NCBI GenBank assembly: GCA_001766655.1
Contig: MJCC01000024.1
Location: 1-64,000 of the forward strand
Reading direction: 5' to 3'
DNA length: 64,000 nt
DNA from: Phytomonas francai
Taxonomy: Eukaryota > Euglenozoa > Kinetoplastea > Trypanosomatida > Trypanosomatidae
The notes below the pieces were generated by a model that was given only the letters and a program-made list of their open reading frames with translations, was not told where the DNA came from and did no database searches. Below, in pieces: positions 56,412 through 64,000 of this stretch. Made by a program: the position numbers and the translations under genes. How positions within the stretch are numbered: the first letter of the stretch is position 1; each line of letters opens with the position of its first letter.

Positions 56412-58723
56412 CACGATACTAGCCTTTTAATCTCCCGCTTTCAGTTTCACTGTCGTCGACAGGGTGTAAAGGATTAGGAAAGGGAAGGTAAAATTAAAGC
56501 TACACGATGGAAAAAAAGCACCTGCACTAGTATTCACCACCTCTTCGTCCCCTTCCCGTACACTGAATATGGCAATGTATCCCTGTCTAATCTATAAAAG
56601 GCTTCGAATTCTTTCGTAACTCGTATGTTAAGCCTACCTTCTCGGTTTCAATTTATGTTAGAAAAGGAGCTGTTGGTAGTTCTCTTTATAACACTTGTGC
56701 TGATAATTAAGGCTATGAAGCTTACGTTGTGATACAATAAAATAACAGCAAGGGAAAAGAAGGGAAAGGAGAAAACAGTGAATAGACTTTCAAAAATGTC
56801 ACTCAAATATACATTAATGCAAGGCCCTTAAATTCTTTGCGTCAATAAGTGAATAAAAATAACTTCATCACTGATAATGTGTCACAAAGTGTAGAAAGAG
56901 AAATAGAAAGAATATTTACGTTGTTTTGATTTATTTCTTAGAGAAAAGTTTCAAAACACCGCTAGAACAGAAATATTTAGTGAATTAACAAAGCTGCTAC
57001 TTTTTCCCACTGTAGCATCGAAGATTCGAACTATGTGTTGGATAAAAAGACCAATTTACCGATAGTATGAATAACCTCCATATAATAATAATAAAGCTTG
57101 CATTTTCAAAATACAAAAATGCCTATGGTATGAAATTACATTACTTTACTCAATGTATTTTCCTTTATATATCCCACCTTTGATAAGCATATGCACGCAC
57201 AGTAGAAGGATGAAAATGAATCGAACGTTACAAGATATTGTTGGAAGTTTGTCCAATAAAAGGGATACAGTAACGCAGAAATAAAAAAATTATAACACAA
57301 GATGCAAAACTTGAAGAAAACGAATAGGGATAAGGTGTATACTCCGTTAATTATCTCTTAGTTGGACTAATTCTATTAAAGTGATTCGAGGCTCGAAAAG
57401 GAAAGTACTCGAATCGGATGAAAGAAAAGAAAGCTCAGAATAACAAACAAAAAAAAAAAAGCGATCAGTGGCATTTCTGACAAAGAAAGTAGAAAAAAAA
57501 AAACTATTTTTTTTCCCGATCTCTTTAACCCTCTTTCGATTTTTGCATAAACCGCAATCCGAAGTCGAGTATCGGGCGAAGATCGCAATGTTTATAGTAA
57601 GAAATAAGCAAAGAGCCACACCAAGAATTTCTTTTTTTAATAATAAGACAATAATGAGAGGGAAAAGTAAATACAAAGGCAAGCATCATTCATGTTTAAA
57701 GTAGATCAACAAAATAACGTAAACCACAACTATTCACGGATTTAAATTTTAAACCAAAAAAAAAGAAGTATCAGCATAATAAAAATAAAAAGATATCTGC
57801 ATAAGATTTTTCTTAACAGTTTTTGTAGAGACCTTTATTTGAAAAGACATACCAATTGAGCGATCAATATCAAGCCTTAATAATTGTCATTTCAAGAGGT
57901 AGAAAAAAAATGGAAATTAGATTCATATGAAATCATTTAGTATATTCAACACTTTCATAATGAAATACAAGTAAATAAAAAATCGATATATGCGTATATA
58001 TATCAACTAAATAGTGAAAAAAGGGGTACTTTTTTTTCCCTTATGAAAACAAAGGAAAGCTAGTTTTCTCAATTGAATCCCATCATTTTAAAAGGAATGT
58101 TTTCTTCCCAAGAATGAAACTGATAAGGTGGGAGAAAAAAACGTATTCAATTAAGTATAAACAATAACAAAAAGACACTACCAATAAATCAAAGAGAAAG
58201 GTAAAGAGTTAGAAAAGCATTGCTGATCTCGTGAACCAAATGATTACAACAACTCCTTCAGGTTCAGCTGAGATACACGTCTTAAGACAATGGAGTACAA
58301 ATAAGTTTGTAAAAAGTAAAAGGGTGAAGTACATGAAAATAAGCGCTATATTTGGTCCTCTATCAACAATAAGTCTGGTCCCATTGACAGTGGTTAAAAA
58401 ATACGTTTAAGGCCTCGCCTCACACAGCGTCCACTTTCCTGCTTACCCCATTGTAAACTGGGTTTGACCTGTAGCGAGGAGAGACCGCCGCTGGGTAGGA
58501 AGATCCAAATCCGATGGAGGAAAAGGTAATAAATGCAAACAAGCAGACTCCCTACCCATCGTGCCTGGACAAGACGCGTCGTTGCCGCACCCCGCACAAG
58601 AAGGCACAGCGAAGAAGGGCGGAGATGGGATAGACGAAAAAAAGAGATTCCTATTGACGTGCTAAGCGCCGCATCAAGGGCCTTCCATGCCCCCCCCCCC
58701 CCCCCTTGTCTGTCACCCCCAGC
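56412..58723. other. 2.3-kb AT-rich intergenic region
   Basis: Between the RRM protein and DEK-like genes. Mostly AT-rich with A-runs (57446-57461, 57490-57500, 57904-57910). Frames such as 57347-57682 (Phe/Leu/Ser-rich on the minus strand) follow from that bias. The rightmost 58420-58720 is GC-balanced and includes a 16-base C run (58690-58705) just 18 bases past the RRM gene's stop. I see no RNA gene or supported CDS. This may be mostly a long 3' UTR, common for trypanosomatid regulators. Confidence 0.5.
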
Positions 58724-59707
58724 CTAGTGCGCGAAGTTGAGTCGGTTCCCCAGGCTTGCATTGGCGCCGTAGACCCCCGGCCCGAGTGCAGGGACGGTGC
58801 ACACCGGCTTCACGAAAAAGGCCCCGCCGAGGCCGAGGCCCTCCGGCGCGAAGGAGGCGCTGTGGGGCGACCCCAGCGAGCTGCAGGACGCCGCCGCGTA
58901 GGCGGGAGAGTCGAGCTCGACGAGGAAGAGCCCGCTCGAGCCCGCGCCGGGGTAGTACGTGGGGTACGCCGACTGCGAGGGCGACCGCGAGTTCGCGGAG
59001 GCGAGCATGACCGCGGGCTGGTTGGCCGCCGCGGAGAGGTAGATCGCGCCGCCAGGGCCCAACACGGTGCAGGGCTGGCCGAGGAGGGCGGGCTGCAAGA
59101 ACTGCGGGGTGCGCACAATCTCGCCCTCGGCGCCCAGCGAGGACCCCGGCAGTGCCGTGGGAAAGACCGGAAGCCCGTTGGTGCCAGCCGGGACCCCCCC
59201 GGGGTTGCCTGGCGGCGGGTAAGAAAAACCAACAGACGAGGTGTGGGTCGGTGTATCCGAATACTGGGTGGGGTTGCGGTTTTGTGGGCCGTTTGCCTGC
59301 ATCACTCGCAGCCGCTTGTTCTCGATCTCGTAGCCGTTCATGGCCGCTATAGCCAGTTTTGCGGCCTCCTCGGTGGTGTATTTCACGAAGCCGTACCCCT
59401 TGGGGTTCTTTGTATTGCGATTTACAATGACACGAGCGGAAACCAGCGTCCCAAATGGTTCGAAAAGCTCTCGTAGCTCCTCATCCGTAACACGGGTTGG
59501 GATGTAGTTAACAATAAGGTTCTTAGGGTCTGGTCCCTTAACTGGCGTGCCTATGCCATTTAGGTGGGGTGGGTCTTGGATATTCTTCATGATGCTGGCA
59601 TCCTCACTGAGGGGGCTCACCTCGCTAATATGCGGCATCTGCTGTTCCTGCTCTTGCTGGGAAGGGTATGAAGGACAAAACAAAATTGAAGAAGCCTGCT
59701 GCTGCAT
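58724..59707 (-). CDS. UBP-type single-RRM RNA-binding protein
   Basis: This is 327 residues. A Gln-rich N-terminus (MQQQ, QQEQEQQ) precedes one RRM at about 63-139 with RNP2 LIVNYI and RNP1 KGYGFVKY. NLIVNYIPTRVTDEELRELF is the signature form of the trypanosomatid UBP1/UBP2 family, which binds U/AU-rich elements in mRNA 3' UTRs and controls stability and translation, the main layer of gene control in these organisms. The rest (about 145-327) is Gly/Ala/Pro/Ser-rich low complexity, likely to drive granule formation, and is coded by very GC-rich DNA. The exact paralogue is not determined. The (TG)n at 59743-59758 lies in its 5' flank. Confidence 0.8.
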   Translation of the reverse strand: MQQQASSILFCPSYPSQQEQEQQMPHISEVSPLSEDASIMKNIQDPPHLNGIGTPVKGPDPKNLIVNYIPTRVTDEELRELFEPFGTLVSARVIVNRNTKNPKGYGFVKYTTEEAAKLAIAAMNGYEIENKRLRVMQANGPQNRNPTQYSDTPTHTSSVGFSYPPPGNPGGVPAGTNGLPVFPTALPGSSLGAEGEIVRTPQFLQPALLGQPCTVLGPGGAIYLSAAANQPAVMLASANSRSPSQSAYPTYYPGAGSSGLFLVELDSPAYAAASCSSLGSPHSASFAPEGLGLGGAFFVKPVCTVPALGPGVYGANASLGNRLNFAH

Positions 59708-62212
59708 ATTATGATCGATTGCTTTCTGTCGTCTTACCTCTGTGTGTGTGTGTGTGTGATGGCAGATTGTCTTGGCTTTGATGGCTTAACGTACTGTTAT
59801 TTCCTCTATACTTCTTTACTATTTATTGGTCAACCCGCGTCCAAAATATCCAACCTGTTTATTAGAAAGCAACAAGGAAAACAATCAGTTCTACCCCTTT
59901 TCCCTGTATATGAACAAAGACAAATATATAAGCAAAATATATACCCCACAAAAAGGTACTCTGGAAAGTGAAAAATATCAAGGAAGTGAAAAAGGGGTCT
60001 ACTGTAAAGCTATATTATTCCTTAGTTTAATTATTCGTACCCCTGAGGAAAGAATATGAAATTGAAAATGTATATATATTAGAAAAAAAATACTAGAAGA
60101 AGCGTAAATTCTCTTTGAGCTTGTGTGACGTTCAGTTAGTCGGGAAAGAGTTCACCCTCTCTATTTTCTCAAAATATTCAGTTAGATGTTATAAGATCGA
60201 CTCCCTGCAACTGTAGAGTATCTTAAGGGATAAATATAGTAAAAATGTCAAATACTTTGGAAAAAAATCAATCTATTGACAAACTTGATTTTTCTTTGGA
60301 ATGGATTTACCTATGCACTGTATTACAATCTGAGTTGGTCTTGATATCACTTCCCGATGTAACAGATGTATTCTTGACACACTTTTTGGCAGTTATTGAG
60401 ATTATAGTTGATAAAATGTGTATTATATCAGAAGCAGAGGTAAGCAAAAGAAGGGAATGAGAACCAAAAAGAGACGACTTCAGTCTAGCAAAGAGAAGTA
60501 TAAAAAAATTAGAAAGAGATAAAACTATTCTCAGAGTTATCTAAGCAAAATAAACAGTGCAAACAAATAGGAAATAAAATTCAAAGTGTGCGAATATTAT
60601 TTCTAACTCTAAAAAAAGGAAAGATTAAAAACAAATAACAGCTACTTCTCCCTCAGAATACAATATGCTAAGCGAATAAACTTGGCAACCTCTTGAAAAA
60701 ACAAAGAATATTGGAATGCGTTTTGTTTTCCTTCCTGCGATGTAAAACACACTTATTGTTGACTAAAATTATGCACTGTGGGTGTGTACTTTTATAGAGA
60801 TTAGTTATTTTTAACTTATACCTCCTTCGTACTTGCAACTGTTAAAAATATAATAAAAGGGAAATTGGAACGAAAGATTACTATCGTATCCGTCTACTTC
60901 AAATAGTTTAGTAGATTTCAAAAAAGTGACGAAGGAAAAAATATATACTGCACGTACACTTGACCTTCACGCCCTGAATATTTTACTTTCCTTATCTGAT
61001 AATAATAGTAAAGGGCTAAAAAAAATGCTCTAGTAAAGTGCGTAAAGGAGTGCGATTAATGTGCCAAAAATTTACGTTCAAAACTGCAAACTTTCCAGTA
61101 GTTAAACAATAAACAGAGCTAAAAAGGGAAAGTAATATGAGAAAGGAAATTCAATATTACCTTTTTTTGAGCGCTACAGATTGTTCCACGTGTGTGTTAA
61201 CTGATGGTTCCACCGCTATTATGTGATCTCGTAAAAAAAGAGAAATAAATTTATCAAATTAAAGAAAATAAATTTTCTAAAACAGAGAAAAATAGACAAA
61301 ATGATGGACAATCGCCTCGCACATATATATGTGAGTGTGTGTGAAGCTTAAAACTTCAAATGGAATGGTATTGCCTCGTCTCTCTTTTGAGAAAGCAAAA
61401 CCAAGTATTTATCTCCTATAACAACCAACTAATAGCCGATAAGGAATGTAAAAAAGAAGTAATGATGACGAAAAAGAAAAAATGTCGAAAAAAAAAATAG
61501 GAAAAAGTCGAGAAGAATAAGTATACTTTTTATGTGCGAGCTATATGAAATCAAAAACAGAGAACGAGAAAAAGAAAATCAACCAGGGTGAAAGGTTTAA
61601 AAAAAGAAAGAATTTGACGCAAGTATATATTCGTAGAAGCAGCAGCATGGATATGGTTATTGGTTATGGATCCCAATTAGAAGTTAAATTAAGATCCCAT
61701 CTTCTCTGGCACCACATTTTGTAGCTAACGACGCTGTTTTGAGAAAATTAAACATGGATAGCATACTCATCACTACCAGGTGCATGTTTGTGTACATCCT
61801 ACAATATTGAAATCATGCGAAGAAAAAAAAAGTATATCTATGAACTACATAAATGATCTTCCTCAGAAAACGCGACTGCTTTAATACTCACAAAGCAAAG
61901 AGAAAGTAATCGACGCTATTCGTTATTTTCTCATGAATTCTCATCCAGGGGTGCAAACGGATCCTCGAGAAGGTTTCGCATATACAAATAAAACGGAAAA
62001 AAAAAAAAGAGAAGGAGATCCGCTTCGATATTTTCTTTTTGGAAATTATACCCGTGTTTAAGCAACGAGCCCTCCTGAAGACAACCCTCATGAATGGATC
62101 CTCCCCCCACAATCTCACGGCCCCACGTCACCCAACCCCTCGGTTCCAGCACACCACTCTGCGATCAACGCTCTTCTGGCCGCAATATTTGCCTAAGGCT
62201 CGTCTCTAGGAA
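59708..62212. other. 2.5-kb AT-rich intergenic region
   Basis: The longest gene-free stretch in the window. It begins with (TG)n (59743-59758); the remainder is AT-rich with A-runs and scattered short frames (60245-60460 plus; 61888-62152 minus), none with recognisable content. 62060-62212 is more GC-rich and probably the 3' UTR of the QRICH2-like gene. No RNA gene seen. Confidence 0.5.
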
Positions 62213-64000
62213 TTACCGGGAAGAGGGCGCGCCGATTCGGGGGATGGCCTTGTTGGACTCACCCCCCGGTGCCCGCGCCGCCTCCCCGTACTCATTATTA
62301 GACAACGGCGACGGACGTGGCGGGGCGCTGTTGTTGCCCAGCCTGCCGCCTCCCCCGTCTGCCCGCTCACGCTGCTCCTGCTCATGCTCGATGGAGCGGG
62401 TGACACCATCCTTCGGAAGGTGCTGCGGGGTTCGGTTGAGGAAAGGGTTCATCTTTGCGCCGAGTGTGCGCGGGCGCAGGTTCTCGACGACACGGTTACA
62501 GCCAAGGCAGCGGTAGCCCTTGAACCCCGTGAGGACGTCCGCAGCGCCCTGCCCAACGCCACCGCCCTCGCCGACACTCTCCTGAAGACGCGTCACGTCC
62601 TGTTTCGAGGCCTTGCTGTCGATCATGTCGCGCAGGATGCCAAGGGATTTGTCTAAGGTATCGATGAGCCCCGCGTTGGTCGCATTCAGCACCTGCTCCA
62701 CCTCGCGCATTAGCCGCTCAAGGGCATTCTCGACGTAGTCCCGCTCCGCCTTGTTCGCGACCAGCGTCGCGTCAGCCTTACAGCGGTCGAGCCGATCCAC
62801 CAGCTCGCGAAGCGCCTCGAGGTCCTCCTGCGTCGCGGCGGCGCCTGCCCCGCTGTGGGTGATCTGGTCTGCGAGCTCCTGCTGGAGACGGAGGATCCGC
62901 TCGCTGTCCTCCGCGTTGGGGGATACAGTGCCGCGCTCCCCACGCTTATCCTGGAAAGCGTCCAGCTCGAGAAGTCGCAGCTGCTCGTTCAATTTGTCGC
63001 GCAGCGAGGCCAGATCGGACGCCTCCGCCTTGTTATTCTCCACGGCTTTCATGCGGCGAGAAAGCCCCTCCAGCGCGGCCGACTGCGCCTGCAGGTTCTC
63101 CATCATCTCAGCGACGTCGCCATCACGGTCGGCCTTCACCTTCTCCAGCCGCACGCACTCCCGGGCGTTCCGCTGTGCCCCCGACTCCAGCGCCGCGACC
63201 TGCTCCTGCAGGCGGCGCAGCACGGCCTCGAGCTGGGCGAAGTCGTCGCCCCAGTCTTTACCCGGCCCGCGGCCCTGCAGCTCAGCGAGCTGCTTCTCCA
63301 ATCCTCGCACGGCCCCTTGGAGGAAGCCGATCTGCACGCGGTTGACCCCGTCACTGCCCTCGCCGCTGCCCTCGCCGCTGACCCCGCCGCTGCCCTCGCC
63401 GCTGACCCCGCCGCTGCGCTCGCCGCTGCCCTCCCCACTGCGCTCGCCGCTGCCCTCGCCACTGCCCTCGCTCTCTTTAGCAAAGTTCAAGACCCCGTTT
63501 AGCTTCTCGTTGGTGCTGTCCGCAGCCTTTTCAAGCGCGGAGAGGCGGTTCTCCAACTCACCCAGACGGTTCTTCAAACCGGGCACGCCCCGCGCGTGAT
63601 CGATATCGCTGTCCTGCATCCGCTGTGCGACCTTCATGCCCTTCTGCAACTCATCAAGCTGATTCTGGAGGGACTCGTTGCGCCTTTGGTCGTCCTTTTG
63701 CATGGCCTCCATGCGTCGCTTGAAGTTCCGAAGGAAGTCGTCTGACAGGGACTGGCCCGGCCCGAGTGTGATGTCGGCACCGTGGGGTCCGTCGGAAAAC
63801 TCGTCCACGCTCATTTTGCCCTGGTACGTTGTCTGCAATAAGTCGACGTCGTCGTGCAGCCCCTTCATCTCGGCAAGAATCTCGGCCACGACACGGTTGA
63901 GGTAGGCAATGTCGTGGCTGTCCCGCTTCAGTTGCTCAGAGACCGTGATCGAGGGCCGTACATCGTGAGATGCTGATTGGAAGGACTTGTTATCGTGTGC
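62213..64000 (-). CDS. QRICH2/DUF4795-like coiled-coil protein, 5' end beyond window
   Basis: This frame is open to the right edge: the 37 codons from 64000 to 63890 contain no stop and no ATG and read on into the conserved part (ending AYLNRV), so the true start lies outside and only 595 C-terminal residues are seen. The protein is mostly coiled coil (NFKRRMEAMQKDDQRRNESL; LEKQLAEL; LRDKLNEQLRLLEL). A Ser-Gly-Glu repeat block separates two coiled-coil parts. Near the C-terminus SKASKQDVTRLQ is followed by KGYRCLGCNRVVENLRP, the Cys-x2-Cys motif that ends DUF4795 domains of QRICH2-type flagellar proteins. The last 80 residues are disordered and Gly/Arg/Glu-rich. A flagellar structural role is inferred by family. 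Confidence 0.6.
   Translation of the reverse strand, partial: AHDNKSFQSASHDVRPSITVSEQLKRDSHDIAYLNRVVAEILAEMKGLHDDVDLLQTTYQGKMSVDEFSDGPHGADITLGPGQSLSDDFLRNFKRRMEAMQKDDQRRNESLQNQLDELQKGMKVAQRMQDSDIDHARGVPGLKNRLGELENRLSALEKAADSTNEKLNGVLNFAKESEGSGEGSGERSGEGSGERSGGVSGEGSGGVSGEGSGEGSDGVNRVQIGFLQGAVRGLEKQLAELQGRGPGKDWGDDFAQLEAVLRRLQEQVAALESGAQRNARECVRLEKVKADRDGDVAEMMENLQAQSAALEGLSRRMKAVENNKAEASDLASLRDKLNEQLRLLELDAFQDKRGERGTVSPNAEDSERILRLQQELADQITHSGAGAAATQEDLEALRELVDRLDRCKADATLVANKAERDYVENALERLMREVEQVLNATNAGLIDTLDKSLGILRDMIDSKASKQDVTRLQESVGEGGGVGQGAADVLTGFKGYRCLGCNRVVENLRPRTLGAKMNPFLNRTPQHLPKDGVTRSIEHEQEQRERADGGGGRLGNNSAPPRPSPLSNNEYGEAARAPGGESNKAIPRIGAPSSR
63340..63478 (-). repeat. Coding Ser-Gly-Glu repeat (12-15-bp units)
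   Basis: Imperfect repeats of the type ctgccctcgccg / ctgaccccgccg code for SGEGSGERSGEGSGERSGG and variants. The units are short and show codon-level variation (GEG, GER, GGV), suggesting recent expansion within the coiled-coil protein. Confidence 0.85.

Noticed and set aside
62751..63599. A 282-codon plus-strand Ser/Arg/Pro-rich frame opposite the QRICH2-like gene
   Set aside because: Composition is that expected from the complement of a Gly/Glu/Arg-rich coiled-coil gene; no independent signal.
1..64000. CRISPR array, prokaryotic operon signals, rho-independent terminators
   Set aside because: The window is eukaryotic nuclear DNA; the only regular repeats are telomeric, microsatellite or coding tandem repeats.

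Overview
The window looks like one end of a kinetoplastid (trypanosomatid) chromosome. It opens with TTAGGG-type telomeric hexamers. Every convincing protein gene is intronless and on the minus strand, so transcription runs leftwards to the telomere as one polycistronic cluster. The gene set fits this group: a double-length tandem tyrosyl-tRNA synthetase, a UBP-type single-RRM RNA-binding protein, axonemal CFAP44, MPC2, VAC14 and many lineage-specific coiled-coil or mitochondrial proteins. AG acceptors with upstream pyrimidine tracts sit just before several ATGs, as expected for spliced-leader trans-splicing. I cannot name the genus. From memory, MPC2, CFAP44 and TyrRS lie close together on Trypanosoma brucei chromosome 7, so 8.7-64 kb is probably a conserved syntenic core; this needs checking.

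Layout. 1-234: degenerate telomeric hexamers. About 0.2-8.7 kb: a short subtelomere with two paralogous type II membrane glycosyltransferase-like genes (1711-3252, 5118-6662) that share a 98 percent identical block suggesting gene conversion, and a frameshifted pseudogene between them. 8.75-33.3 kb: a SAC9-like phosphoinositide phosphatase, a predicted mitochondrial basic protein, MPC2, VAC14, a triple-C2 protein with a collapsed 63-bp tandem repeat, CFAP44, a helical-repeat (PPR-like) protein, a NEK kinase and a small two-helix mitochondrial protein. 34-48 kb: a p24 cargo receptor, tandem TyrRS, a dynein light-intermediate-chain-like protein, an ER TPR-DnaJ protein (P58IPK/DNAJC3 type), an SPF45-like UHM protein and a STE11-type kinase. 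50-64 kb: a coiled-coil protein with an unusual GC-rich tail, a NOXRED1/P5CR-like Rossmann protein, eS31 (S27a) fused to a strongly degenerate ubiquitin-like domain, a DEK-like chromatin protein, the RRM protein and a QRICH2/DUF4795-like coiled-coil protein that runs off the right edge.

Themes. Two genes act on endolysosomal or plasma-membrane phosphoinositides (SAC9-like, VAC14). Several are flagellar or cytoskeletal (CFAP44, dynein LIC-like, QRICH2-like, NEK, perhaps the C2 protein). Several are mitochondrial (MPC2, two or three lineage-specific proteins). Base composition is strongly two-state: AT-rich intergenic DNA with long A-tracts and microsatellites, against coding segments that become very GC-rich in the right half. 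Intergenic spacers reach 2-2.5 kb there.

Start sites were chosen at true ATG codons. Several longer frames open at TTG or GTG only and were trimmed. All assignments come from reading the sequence and remembered family motifs; no search was run.
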